From: Solenopsis invicta
Lineage: Eukaryota > Arthropoda > Insecta > Hymenoptera > Formicidae
Direction: 5' to 3'
Assembly: GCF_016802725.1 (NCBI RefSeq)
Contig: NC_052671.1
Location: forward strand, 3,287,001-3,351,000
Length of the DNA: 64,000 nt
Part shown: in pieces, positions 26,443 through 38,843 of the stretch
Layout of the letters: every line of letters begins with the position of its first letter
Numbering within the stretch: the first letter of the stretch is position 1
Notes under the pieces: generated by a model
Database searches by the model: none
What the model was told of the DNA's origin: nothing
The model's input: only the letters and a program-made list of their open reading frames with translations
Made by a program: the position numbers and the translations under genes

Positions 26443-28243
26443 ATTCGTTTTATTCTAAGTAGAAGGAAAATAGAAGTAAAAGTGCAGGGACCTGCCCTCC
26501 CGTTACGCCGCTGGCCGCGATCTTAAATGTTAACTTCGCCATTCGAATTCAGCGGTTCGCGAAACTTCGCAAAGCTAATCGCACGAATGCGATTTTGCTG
26601 CTCTCTTGATATCGGAGCTTTCCGCTTCTTTCCGCGGCGGATCCGTTGGGGAAGACGAGCTGGAAACTTCGCCGCGATCGCACGGGCGAACCGCGGGCGG
26701 TCGTCTTATCTTATCCGAGCGTACACCGTAGCGCGCTTCTTCCACAAAAGGCAAACATCACGAGGTAGCACCTGCGTGGTTTCGTAACCGTCTGATGCCG
26801 CGAGGCAAACACCTTCTACGAAATAGCTTTACGACTTAATTGCGCGGAGACGAACTTACGCGTCTAGTAACGAGACTAATACCTGCGTGGCACGATTTAT
26901 TATCTCAGCCGAGATTGCGCATTGCTCGAAAAATCGTTTGCCCAATCCGAGTTTCAATATCAATCATTCTAGTTTATCGATCTGTTAATTTCAGCTGTGC
27001 ATACTTTGAGTTTCCGATGAATGTAACCGATAAAGTAAAAACGACGAATGTTAAAAATACCAGATGTCACATTACTGAATAAAAGTTTGCGCGCTATCGG
27101 ATGTAAGAGTAATATAATTTAATTAGCATAATTAATTAGCATTATTACGGCTTGATCACGTAATGACTTTGCTGAGTGCGCTGTCTGTCGCGCTTGTTAT
27201 TCAGCGCGACTTCTCTGTCATTATTAGTCGAGCCTTAATGAACCGTGAACTCGTGAAGTTTTTATTCCTCGATATCGTGAGTCGGATTTATCACAATTGA
27301 CTTGCCAAGGTCAGCATATTTCGTAATTAAGATCGACGTGCGCTCGAAGGAAACAATCCCTTGATCGCGTGAGACCTTTACGGATCGTGGTAAATGTCTG
27401 GCCAAAGCGAACACCTGTTTGATCGACGAGAACAAGGCATCGCGACGTTGAGGTAAACGAGAGCTTTCGATCAGGCCCCTTCTCGCTCGATAAGGTGTAC
27501 AAAGTTAGCCCAGGCTCAGCTGGCTTAGCGTTCCATTAGCGGGCTCGAACCCGGCGATCCGCGCACGTTAAACCTCGGATTAGATGCTCAAACCTGCTGT
27601 CTCCTCCTACCTCCGTCCTCTCCCGCCTGTTTCGCGTACCTTCCGATATGTATATAGGCACGTAGATGTATCGATAACATGTGCTCGTGTCTCGGATGTC
27701 TCGGTTACAAGACTACGAGCATCGCTTTAAAGCACATCAGTTCGCTCGACACGCCGGGAAAGCTGTAGTGAGATCTTCTTTCGAGAAAAATCACCAAGCT
27801 CGCGCAATTCTGTTGTATTCATGGCGGTCGTAAAACATCCCTTTATCGCGACTATACTTGAACAGAATCAAGCGTAATTTTATATTGAGTCGTCCTAAAG
27901 TATCCTAAAATTTTACCATAACGTAAAGTGTCCTATTATCATCGTTTCTTTTGACTTCAGGAACATGGAACAATTGAAAGTTGACTTTTTAACGGAAGTA
28001 TTATGTCATATTAAATGAAATATTTCCTTGATACATGCGATAAATGTCGAATGAGAAATCGGTTGATTATTTCAAAGCAGTTTTCTTGTTAGCTATTTTC
28101 AACTACGTTTTAACTGTTGATATAAATTTTTCTCTACACTTGTAGTTTTTTACTTTAACTTAATCGATCAGTGTCAACTTAATGTCAATTTAAATAAAAG
28201 CTTGGATAACAATCTATCAGCATTATTCATGAAAGCACGTAGG

Positions 28244-28274
<31 letters not shown>

Positions 28275-28835
28275 CCAAAAGCCAACTTTTTCATCCGATT
28301 CAAGTACCACAAAAGAGAGAACTTTTTATTTATTCATTCCATCAAATTAGGGGCAGAGTAATAGCCGGAACCCGCCGAAGGATACAGAACTTTCCTTTGG
28401 CATCCGAAACCTAACAAGGTCTCGCATACCGAGCGGTTGATTAAAACGGCATTAGTCCGACTGTCCTAGGGACCGATCGATTCTAGATATAGCCAATCAC
28501 CTAATTAAGCCTACCACCCCTTCCTTCCGCACTTTCTCTACGGCACGATCTAATTATTGTTTCACGAGCGCTTCTCGCGGAGGACAATTCTTAGGGTTGT
28601 CGCTTTTGTGCTTTATCCCCTTCGCTAAAACAACTGCGAGATTACACAGAACTTTAGCTCAGCCGAGGGAAGCACGAGTTTACAAGCAATAAATATGTCA
28701 AGCTCCACTTTGTCGATAAATATTAATAATATATGTAATTAATATTTTATATTAAAGATATATGTAAATCATTGGTACACATATTTGTGTAAATTTTATT
28801 ATAGATTTATATTTTTTTATTAAAAAAGAAGGATT
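26443..28835. other. Gene-free GC-rich interval
   Basis: Most of 26450-27850 is CpG-rich; 27520-27575 contains tRNA-like A and B box motifs but no foldable tRNA. Only short frames occur. I cannot support an exon here. Confidence 0.5.
28247..28274. repeat. (AG)n microsatellite
   Basis: A run of AG dinucleotides of 28 bp with no interruption. Confidence 0.5.
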
Positions 28836-28890
28836 AAAAAAGAATATTCGGACTGTCTTAAGATTTAAGACAGTCTGAATATTCTTTTCT
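28836..28890. repeat. Hairpin with 19-bp arms
   Basis: GAATATTCGGACTGTCTTA (28842-28860) faces TAAGACAGTCTGAATATTC (28866-28884) with one mismatch and a 5-nt loop; A/T-rich flanks extend the stem. It may be a short foldback element. No other copy was seen. Confidence 0.5.
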
Positions 28891-29002
28891 TTAAATTATT
28901 TTTTTTATTCTAATTCTAATGACAGATCAGCGCCGAAATAATTTAAAAAACGGGTTTCTTAATATTTAATCAAATGATGTGACTCTCGAAATTCAAAACA
29001 AG

Positions 29003-29307
29003 CCATTGAGAATAAGGCCATTGACAATGAGAGTCAGCGCGGATATAGATGCGCAATCAAAAAGATTACTATTCTTACAATAGGTAATTTATTCATCTTG
29101 AGCAAATTAACAATTTCAAAAAACAATTCTAGCTGTCATCAGTCCTAGAATTGTTTTTTCTTTACGCTGAAGATAACTCCAAAGCGAGTCGAAACGTTCG
29201 TTTGAAATTGTTAATTTGCTCAAGATGAATAAATTATTGTAAGAATTAATCTTTTTGATTGCGCACCTATATATCCGCGCTGACTCTCAGTGGCCTTATT
29301 CTCAATT
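29003..29307. mobile_element. Inverted-repeat element E with a hammerhead-like core
   Basis: About 305 bp with inverted repeats of about 110 bp; landmarks in both arms are TTGAGAATAAGGCCA, GAGTCAGCGCGGATATA and GCGCAATCAAAAAGATTA. Inside lie a perfect 15-bp stem with a 12-nt loop (29118-29159) and then CTGAAGA (29167) and GAAAC (29191) around a short ACTC/GAGT stem. It encodes no protein. The arms look recent, with few differences between them. Confidence 0.5.
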
Positions 29308-31294
29308 GTTTGTTTTTAATATTTAATATTAATTAATAACTACTTAATATGTTAATTATTAAATATTATCATGAAAAAATGTATAAAACAATTCCATTGA
29401 GCAGTAACGACGAGCACATATTGTACGAAAAGTTACTGCGAATATGTTTGCGAAAGTGTGTATACATCGAAGAAAAGCATGCGGTAAACCCAACGAGTGA
29501 TTAATGAAGTGCCGTCGACAAGGTGTCGATCCTTTTTCGCACGATGTAACATCCCTCGGGACAGATATTACCTTCACAAAAACCGAATACATACACGATA
29601 CTTTTCATCACGACTTGCATTTTATCCCTAATTGCGTGATTAATCAACAGTGACATTGGTGTGTCTCCAACGAAATATATAAAGTCATTTTTAATTTAAT
29701 TAAGAAATGTATTATATGTATTTTTCTTATCTTAAATATTGTATTCTTATTTAATGCAATTTAATATACTCATTTAACCGCGAAGTGTACCACACCCTCA
29801 AATCGAGAAATGGCTTATGCCGGTTAAAGCGGATCTTAATAAGTGCTCAATTGTAATTCTCTAAACTTTATTTAACTCTAGATTTTATGTACACTAGTTT
29901 CACTAGTTCCCCGAACTACGTGCCGCATGTTCGTCGGTCTCGATTATTACTTTACACATCTTTAATATTTTTACGGAAAAATGGTAACTTTTATTAATTA
30001 ACAGAAGTTATACCGGAAGTCGTGTTACAATGTTTACTTATGAAATATTCATGCAGCTGCGCGCACTCCGATAAGTGCGCTTTACTATAATTTCGTGCAG
30101 CAAATCTTCCCTTTCCCCGATAAAGACCGTCAGGAAACAGATCCGTCGATGTTTGCGAATACTGCATATCGGGTTAAAGCTCATGCCGGCAGCCATGCGA
30201 TAGGATGTGCTCGGAATAATGCAATCACCGTCAGCAGGAATTCCGAGTATCGGCGCCACGACGTGCGTTCTGTTTGACGAAATTCAAGACATTCCAGGGC
30301 AACAATGCTATCCGTTGTTTCTGATACCTCCTGTTTCAGGAGGCGAAGCTGAGTAACAAACCATAGCGACATGGTACGGTCGAGCAGGAATTAATTGGAC
30401 CTCTGAGACGGTACAAAGCAAAGTGATAAGAGAGAAATGCGCCTTCGGACGGCAGTCCGAAGAAAGAAACTTTAAAATTAGTTTTGAGAAACTACCGCTT
30501 TAATTCACTGCGACTGCACTGTTTTTTTTTTTGTTTTGTTTTTTTTTCTTAATGCATTGCGAGTTACTGTATAATGCATAAATTTTACTTATTGAAAACT
30601 GCTTTCCGATATCATTGTAAAGGTATAACACTCCGGAACTTTGGGAAACTACTACCTTACTTGAAAAGTTTTGAGTGATCAGTCAAAATTTCCAAGCTCA
30701 CGATTTAGCAATTTTTCACAGAAGAGCAAGTTTAAATCGCCACAGCCGGCGTACCGACGGTTAACTTTTTGGTAAATTCTCTGATTCGATGTAATATATG
30801 GTGTACACGTACCGAGAAGAATTTTCTTATTTTATTCGTAACTCGATACCTATATCCCCCTCTCAAGCCCTGTTTTTGCCAAGGTTTAACGATTGACTTA
30901 TCCTGTTCGTAACTTAATTTCGTCCTGCTAAAATCGATATACCGCCATCAGCGTACATTGGCTCGCCCATTAAAATTTATAATGTTTAAAACCGTGCTCG
31001 TGCGCACCACTTTGGAAACCGCGACCGTGTGTTACGTACGAATTTTAGATAAGGCAGAAAACGAGTAACAGCATTCGCGAGCTAAACATCGCGCGTGCTA
31101 TAAAGTGGGTAAATGTCAGTGCCTATAAATGCGTATAAAATTAACGAGGAAATGAAGCGCGAGCGGTCGGGTTACTCTTCGTTACGATGGCGCCGCGCTG
31201 CACCAGCGGTTTTGTGAGTGATTTTATGGCTGCGTCCCGGGGCGTGCTTTACGGTCTGACCCCTGATCCTGAAACATGCCAAATTACAGCCCGA

Positions 31295-31327
<33 letters not shown>

Positions 31328-32372
31328 TTCTCTCTTTCTCGCTAACCACCACAAGAGCACTCTGGGAAAGAGACGAAAATTGAGAGGTTCTATCGATCTC
31401 GCGTTTCCTTTGGACGTGGACCAATAAAAACCGCGAGAGGCTTGAAACGCATCGTGTGACACGATACGATGCTCAACGATACAACTTATCTTTAGAGTTT
31501 CTGTTGAATACTGAACCGCTTTACAAATCCAGTGAGATGAAAAGTTATCCAAATATCGATCGCTGGCGAGGATGCAGCTACGGAATAGGCGGCAAAGCGT
31601 AGAGTTCATTCAATTTTATCTTCTTTTTTTTTCTTTGCAAGCCAGGAAAAAAATGCAGAAACGGAAATTTTTATGTCGACAATATTGTTAGCGATCATTG
31701 GATTCTGAATCACGGTCCTCAAAGTAATAATATTGCACTGCTTAAATTTCGCAATATTTCACAACCAATGGCAATGTTTGGTCTGAATTCTGTTCGCGCT
31801 TGCGACAGATTTTATTTATTTTTTTTTATGCGGCGTAGAGTATTGGCGAGAATTATATATTTTGATCCGCATATTTCGTGTGCGTTACAGTTTCGAAAAT
31901 AATAATAATTCTGTGGTAAAAAGCGAAGCAGTCGCGAGATCGCTCGTGCTGTGTGTTTTCGGATAGGGATATTTGGGAAACGTGGCAGAGGCAAATCGAT
32001 ACGTACCAAATGAAGGGAGTGGGTATCGCGAAACGAGTCGGCAGAGGCTCAAATTAGGGTAGCGCGATGTGGATTGATTCTGAATGAGGCGGGACATGTC
32101 TCGCGTAATCCGACGACAGGTTACTTAGCGAGCGGCTACGGTAGTAGACGGATACATAGGCGCAACAATTTAATTACTGGCGGATATACGCTATGCTAGA
32201 CACGTTTCTCATAACGGTCCCTCGGCAACCGGTTGATTACCGCGCGCGCTAACTTTGCGTCTCGAAGACGTCGGCGGAACGGAAGTCCCGCGTAGGCGAA
32301 ATGTCGCCTCGATTCCGGCGTACCTAACTGTGTTATATTTTCACTTACGCGGTTACGCACCCAAGATAAATG
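29308..32372. other. Gene-free interval
   Basis: CpG-rich patches at 30050-30460, 30720-31500 and 31880-32340 alternate with AT-rich DNA. Frames up to 145 codons on the minus strand near 31.2-31.6 kb run through the TC microsatellite and are not convincing. Confidence 0.5.
31295..31339. repeat. (TC)n microsatellite
   Basis: A TC run of about 27 bp followed by an interrupted TCTT-type stretch. Confidence 0.5.
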
Positions 32373-32480
32373 TGTAACTGAGAGAAATATTGATCAAACG
32401 TTTAGTTAAATAGTGACGAAATGAATTTTGTAGGTACTGCTACCAAAAACTTGGTTACACTTAACGAATCCGTTTGGTTA
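32373..32480. mobile_element. MITE family D, copy 2 (inverted relative to copy 1)
   Basis: It opens TGTAACTGAGAGAAATATTG and runs through GATCAAACGTTTAGTTAAAT to AACGAATCCGTTTGG. It matches the reverse complement of 16035-16138 with scattered substitutions. Confidence 0.5.
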
Positions 32481-32520
32481 TAAGCTGATACACGAAATAG
32501 TAATAATAGTATAGTAATAA

Positions 32521-32665
32521 TATACACGAAAAGAACAATTCTATTGTAGTGTCTTAAAATTTAGCTAGATACAGATTAGAAAATAATTTTTTGTTGGGCT
32601 ATCAAAAATAATTATGTAAGACGTTCAAGCGTGAGGATACTGCTGCAAAAAATTTTTTGACGTTT
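32521..32665. mobile_element. MITE family B, partial copy
   Basis: It begins TACACGAAAAGAACAATT and follows family B through the GATACAG and AAAATAATTTT landmarks to about 32665, where similarity stops. Only the left half and centre remain. A full copy of the same family lies 145 bp to the right. Confidence 0.5.
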
Positions 32666-32808
32666 TAGTAACCAGCTTAAATGTGCAATATACATTTTTA
32701 ACTGTTCCTCCGAAAGGAGCACCTCCGATTTATCACTATTTCTATCATCTATAGATCTTTGATTTAATTGGAGTAGATTTTTTATCAACAAAATATGTTT
32801 TAATACTA

Positions 32809-33058
32809 CACGGAAAGAATGATTTTGCTAAAGTACATCTAAAAATTTAGTCGGATACAGATCTGATAATAATTTTGTTAGACCATCAAAACATGTTGGA
32901 CTTTCAAACAGAATTGTTAGAATGTAAAAAATTTTTTTGCAGCATTGCTCAACATGCTTGAATATTCATCAAAAATATTTTGATGGCTCAATAAAATTAT
33001 TTTCAGATCTATATCCAACTAAACATTTGGATACTTCAATAAAATCGTTCTTTCCACG
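32809..33058. mobile_element. MITE family B, best-preserved copy
   Basis: A 250-bp palindromic element flanked by TA on both sides. The terminal inverted repeats extend about 95 bp; the left starts CACGGAAAGAATGATTTTG and the right, reversed, CGTGGAAAGAACGATTTTA. It has no coding capacity. TA flanks and long inverted repeats fit a Tc1/mariner-type non-autonomous element. Confidence 0.5.
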
Positions 33059-35339
33059 TATCTCTAAACATATTTTATTTTTAATATATTTTAATTAATT
33101 TTTAAATTAAAATTAAAACTTTTATTATTGCGATTAATTTTTAAATTAAAATTTTAATAAACTAATTTAAAATTAATCAACAAATTGAACTACAAGATTT
33201 TTCACTTAGAGGGAATTGAGTCTATAGTAAATTCTTAATTTGTTAACTAAATTCTTAACCGAATAAGATGAATTAATTCTCGAGATTTGTCACACGCGTA
33301 TCAGGCATTTTTAATCGATATGTATTCTAACAAAATATTTTAGGACAAATCAAAGATTCAAAAGTAAAAATATCTTAACTTTTTTATATCCGACGTGATA
33401 TATAAAGTGCACTTGATAATCATGATAATAATGAGTCTAATATTCAAGAGACGAAGTTGTAGAGTAAAACACGTAGGATAAGGTTGATTAAAGGGGAATT
33501 ACTTTCGCGCGATTACATCGGTAAAAACTTTTAAGGCGAGAAGTAAGAAGTACCTGTAAATGTCAGAATTGCGAAAAGAGCTCGGCTAGAAACAAAGCTA
33601 CCGTCGAGCGTAACGTCTCTTCTCTCACTTTTCCCGAGAATGCATTAGTTTACCCCTCGTCGCAACAAGACGTCTTATTACTTTTACATCCTCTGCGCCT
33701 CTGACTTTCTCGAATATATATCCGGCTTGCGTTATACTTAGAACAGTTGGCGCATCGAACATCCGAGATACGATTTCCGCACGTATTTCTGCATAGCATT
33801 TGCATTTTTTAAAGGGACCGCCTGTTCTCGCCACACATCTAGTCTATCAGAGTTGGAAACGTCATTGTATTCTCTCCGGAAAATCCAGTGAGATCGAGAA
33901 AGTTTGATCAAAACTCGGTCGAAATGACAGTTATTTAAAACTGACAGGCTAAATTTATGAATTGCAAACGGAGGATATTTATATATTTTGCACTTCAGCT
34001 ACCTGAAACAAATAAGATATCAATAACATCCGTTTACATTTTTTGAAAAGCTATCCCGGTTAAAAAAAATACGTTGTTCAATTAAGATAAACAGAATTAA
34101 AATTTAATTAAACTTGCTAATTTGAAAGAACTCTAATAAAATATGAAGGCTATAATTATTGTTAGAAAAAAAGAACTTTGGAAAAATTAATCTTCCTCTC
34201 CTTTGATTTGTAAACGAGTTACTCAACGAAGACGAGGTTTTAAATTAAATTAGTTTCGCAAGAAGATTCATTTGACTATGAATACGAACGTGAGTTTAAC
34301 TTTAAAGTACAGGAGAACATTTCGGGAATATTAAATGAGATATCTAGCGAGATATCTAAAACTGGATAGCTCCGAAGACAGAACGTCATCTTACGTGAAC
34401 GAGGAAAGGCTTCGCGCGACTTTTATTCGGGGTCGTCTGGTGACGGCGATGTGGCACTCACGGCTAACCGAAGGAGACGAGAATGTGTCCCGATACGGGA
34501 TAAAAGAAGCTTTCGTGGGGTACGACGCGGTATTGATCCCTTACGCGATGAGACCATCGTCGTCTCGCGGAAAATTCCTGAAGGAAAACACTGGCGAGCG
34601 GCGATCGTAAGAAGCGGATCATTAAACTTCTTTTTTCCTGTCAACGGCCGCGCGAAAATATCGATTTCTCACGTCAGCGATAAGTCATTACTTATGGAGA
34701 ATATTTCTTCGATAATTTTAAGTGACATCTTCGTTACAATTTAAAGTTCTACCTCTTTTCTTGACGGCACTCTAGATTCGCTTGCAAGCTTTAATTGAAA
34801 ATGAAGAAATGTAGGTTATTTCCGCAACATATTCTTTAATTTCCTAAATTTCTTGGAGGTACTTAATCATACTTTTATCAAAATTGTTGGACGTAAACGT
34901 GCACATTTACAAATTACGTCGTCGTAAGTCGGTGCAAATAACACCATGCAAACGATTGCGGTAATCAATTTCACTTTCCATCAATATCGTTTGTATAAAA
35001 GACCTGAATGGTGGTTACGCGCGGTGTACTCTTCAATGCGAAACTGCCGTTCAAAGAAGAAAAAAATCCGGCCGCCACGCGAGAGGAAAATTCAATGTTC
35101 GATAACCGGATACATGCGAGCGTCGGCTTAAAATCTAATTTTCAAACGCAGGCTGGACCCTTCTGGGCAAAATTCAATCGGCCCATCTCGCTCATCGAGC
35201 AACGCTCGTTATACGTGCAGATGTCATGCGATTCTCAATACGAATGCACGCTCCGCGACGCATGACACGTAGTTTTACCTTTGTTTTTATTATTTTTACT
35301 TTTTGTTACAATTTTTTGAATCTCGCGTTGCACGAATCT
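33059..35339. other. Gene-free interval
   Basis: A purely AT-rich stretch to 33.45 kb is followed by CpG-rich patches at 33480-33850 and 34330-34690 with overlapping frames of about 90 codons. No domain or splice structure was found. Confidence 0.5.
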
Positions 35340-35585
35340 ATAAAAATTGTTGTGATATTTAAGGAAGGTTAATAACAGTCAAGTGCGGTTTTGGATGCGC
35401 AGTTGCAGCTTATTTATTTGAAAAAAAAAATGCAAACTTTATTTGAAACACAAATCAAACTAGAACACGAACTTTTTGACTCACTTTGGAGTTCGATAAA
35501 GTTTGCAATTTTTTAAATAAATTGTAACTATGCATCAAGAGCCGCGCTCGACTCTCGTTAGCCTCTTTTAAATATCATTGTTTTG
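35340..35585. mobile_element. Palindromic element M
   Basis: Imperfect inverted repeats of about 100 bp. GATATTTAAGGAAGGTTAAT and ATGCAAACTTTATTTGAA on the left face the inverse AAAGTTTGCAATTTTTTAAA and TTTTAAATATCATTG on the right. The centre is near 35470-35490. There is no coding capacity. Confidence 0.5.
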
Positions 35586-36320
35586 AATTCTCGAAAGTCC
35601 TTTTATAATTTTATTCTTAGAACTTGTTGTCACACATTGAATCTATAATCCCGTGCGAGATTGAGAACGTAAACTGAGGCTAAATAAAAGTTCGATTTTT
35701 TTGTGAGCTCCGAGCACACACCTTGCGCACGGTTTGCTTGTACGCTTGTAAGATAGAAGTCTTGAGAAACTCTGCAAAGGAACAAAACGAGTTATGTGTG
35801 TCATGGGCTTAAGCTCGTTTTATCGAAAGAGCAGAGAGAAAGGATGTGAGCCTCTCGTATCTGAAAGGAACTACCCTCTCGATACGTAAGATCAGAGAAA
35901 ATCCAGGAGTGCGCGACAGCGTGATCTGCATCATGCATCCGTAACCGAATCGAATCTTGTGTTTCCCGCTGTCACGATCACGCAACATTGATGTCGACAA
36001 TCTCGTTAATGAAAAGCGACCGTCGACTCTTTCAAAAACTTTTTGTCGCATTCTAAGGTCGTACGATGCGGAAACGTGCGATGATTAATATCGGGTCGAT
36101 TGAAGTGTAATTCGCGTTATATCATGTGTAATGCATGAGCCTTTGCTTTCGGCCTGTGCTTTCTTGCACCTCAGTGACTTACGCAGCATAGCTTTGAGGT
36201 AGACAAATAAGACTTTTTTTTTAATCAAATAAATTGCATATTGTTAACGAAATTGTTGGGAAAGCGCAAAATTACAGATACTTCCATAATTAAATAGAAA
36301 ATAAGTCAAGACGGTCATAG

Positions 36321-36695
36321 CAAGATCTAATATTTTATATGTGATTTTTACATACAGTTTCCAATTTATTAGAACTGCGCGCCGTTACTTTCGGCTTCGA
36401 ACGCAGCTCTTGAAATGAACTAGAACAGTATTATTGGATAATTAAATTGAAAATCAATTTTAATAATATCGATACTAACTAGCAGCTCTAAAATTCTCCC
36501 TCATTCACCCCGAAGAAAGCGATATTAGTTATCGGCATTGTTAAAATTGATTTTCAATTTAATTATGTGATACCGCTGTTCTAGTTCATTTCAAGAGCTG
36601 CGTTTGAAACTGAAAGTAACGTGGTTCGAGTGAATTGGGAACTGTATATGAAAATCATATATAAAATATTATTTCGACACCAAGATCTTTATAAT
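36321..36695. mobile_element. Modular palindrome family G, copy 1
   Basis: Arms of about 165-180 bp surround a short centre (36495-36530). Outer-arm landmarks are AATATTTTATATGTGATTTT, CAGTTTCCAATT and CGTTACTTTCGGCTTC. Inner-arm landmarks are AACTAGAACAG and AATTGAAAATCAATTTTAA. The outer arms recur at 63374-63836 around a different core. Confidence 0.5.
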
Positions 36696-38750
36696 TGTTT
36701 TGCTCCAACTTCTATTTCTATTTAATTTGTTGTATACAAATCACGGCGGTCTTAAATTTATGTTATTTCCACAATTATAGAAGTCTTCGTATCTACGCGA
36801 TCCGAATTACAAGATTATTGAAATGTTCTCTTATTAATTATCGCTTAGTTATAATATATATGCAAAAATATATTTCTAACAACTAACGCAAATTAAATTC
36901 ACGCATCTGCTCTCAAGTTAAGGAAACTTTTTGCATATTTTTACAATATAGTTAACAATTTTGTGCGGACAAGCCTGACCGAGCCATGCAGGAAATCACT
37001 GTGCATGGCACACGGAGACGCGCTTTGGCGCGTCCTCTTATGACCGGGGCAGAGCTGGCAACGGAGAAGAGCTGCTTACTAGCAGCCGCGACCTCCTACA
37101 GTGGAGAAAGAGGGAGCCCTCCCGATACATACAGAGGAGATCAGAGGAAAGCTCGGCTGGTCCGTAATCTGTATCACATCTTTCTCCTTTACACAAGCAT
37201 CGTCCCCTCGCTTCTCTTCGTCTTTCCAAAATCGATTTCGGTCGGTGCGGGGCCGCGCCCAGTGAGCTCGACACGGCGAGAGTTCGACTTGGAGCGAGAG
37301 GGTAGGAAAGGAGGCTCTTCTCTACGAGGGAGAGAATGACGGGATAAAAGGGGCGGCAGGAAGGAAAAGAGAGAAACGGAGAACGAGGAGTGAGAGGAAT
37401 GGACGGCGAAGAGGAAGAGAGAAGGAGAGTTAGAGAGAGGGGAGAGAGAGAAAGAGAGTTAGCCTCATTTAACCGAGAAGGCTCCTGCCACGTCGTGCGT
37501 GCGATACTCCCGCCCTTCGTCTCCTTGCCCTTTTCATGCGGTTCTACCACCCACCCAATGCCGCAAACCGCTCCAAGTTTCACCTTCGAGCTCGAGCTCC
37601 TTGGGGATGCTATAGGCTGCGTCTATGGACGCTTAAGATCCGACCGAAAGTTACTTGGATGGTGAAAATCGTTTCGCGTTCTCCCACGTTTGTTTCCTGA
37701 CGGCTGGCAGATTTAGAGAATTCTCGAAAGCAGTGAGACGAAAAAAATTACACGTTTTATACTTTGAGGGCGCATCCTTTATTTTTAATTCAACTCTCTT
37801 CTTTCCTTCGCGAAATTTCAAATCGGGACGAAGAAATTACAAAATAGAGGATGAGATATCGTTAAATTAAAAGCCATAAAGAAAAAACTGAGACGTGTAG
37901 TTAAAAAAAAAAAACTATTTTTCAACTTTAACGAAAGCTCTCGAAGACATTGGATAGGTTCCAAAAAAATAATCTCTTCTCTCTGTGTCTTTGTCTCCGC
38001 AAAGCGCGCAACTGTATCACGGGCCAGAAGAATATACGAGCGTTCGTCTCGCGATGCGCTTGCATGGCAGCGTGCATGCACGCATACGTCGCCGCGTCGC
38101 GTCGGCGTGCACGTACGAAAACCACGCGCGTCGTTCTGCCGAGCAACTTTACCCCACGTACGTGTCCGCATTCAGCATGTCCTTGCACACGTAACGGGGC
38201 ACTTCTGCCATCGCCACCGACCGCTTTCGCGCGTATGCACGTTCCGGCGCACATGACTACCCCGTATAGTCGCATTTTCTCGAGCCAATGGCTGTGAAAT
38301 CGAGCGTTTTTCCCCGCGCTTCTTTCTCTTTCGTCACCCGCGTCTCCTCTTCCACGGAATTGCGGACGCACTCGAAACTACTACGTCTCCCCCAAGCCGC
38401 TTGGAACCCCCGGAATTCCGTTCGGTTCCTCGGGCATACCGGTCGACGCGGCATGGAACTCGGTGAGTGAGGGAACATCAATTCCGAACTGCGGAAACGA
38501 CCGCACTGCAACAAACTGCATTTCGTCTTGCAGTTACGGCCGACCTCCTTTTTCTCTCGCAAAGGAAAGACCGGATTTTTTTCTCTGAAGACAAATAACA
38601 TTTAAGATTGACGGATAGGGGTTGAATGTCTCTTTCGCTACATCGACCAAACGGTCCTCCAGGGATCGTCAAGTATTAATGGATTCTTTCTCTTTTTATT
38701 ATCTTTTGTTAGGTCGACTTAGGGCCCGTTGCTCCGTCTCTTAATAAACC
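36696..38750. other. Gene-free AT-rich start, then a large GC-rich island
   Basis: From 36980 to 38500 the DNA is GC- and CpG-rich with a polypurine tract. A strong donor (GTGAGT at 38463) follows an ATG in good context (38453), so a first exon is possible here, but no downstream exon could be matched. Confidence 0.5.
37363..37461. repeat. Polypurine tract
   Basis: About 100 bp almost entirely of A and G on the plus strand, rich in GAGAGA and GGAAGA. It makes the 181-codon frame on the minus strand low-complexity and unconvincing. Confidence 0.5.
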
Positions 38751-38843
38751 ATGTGGTAAATTATCTAATGGATGAAAATCTACGTTTGCACATCTATTAC
38801 ATGTCTATGTGTAGACATTTATCCATTAGATAATTTACCACAT
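38751..38843. repeat. Perfect 23-bp inverted repeat
   Basis: ATGTGGTAAATTATCTAATG plus GAT (38751-38773) is exactly complementary to 38821-38843, with a 47-bp spacer. The spacer contains a second small palindrome (ACATGTCTATGTGTAGACAT). A perfect stem suggests a recent foldback insertion. Confidence 0.5.

Noticed and set aside
27515..27575. tRNA-like segment (GGCTCAGCTGG and GCTCGAACCC)
   Set aside because: A- and B-box-like motifs are only about 25 bp apart, with no room for an anticodon arm, and no acceptor stem or proper T stem forms. A decayed tRNA-derived SINE head remains possible.
34335..34744. Two overlapping frames of 91 and 97 codons
   Set aside because: Different frames over the same GC-rich patch, no motif and no splice support.
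37038..37583. 181-codon minus-strand frame
   Set aside because: Largely a polypurine/polypyrimidine tract read as Ser/Leu/Pro; no domain and overlapping frames on the other strand.
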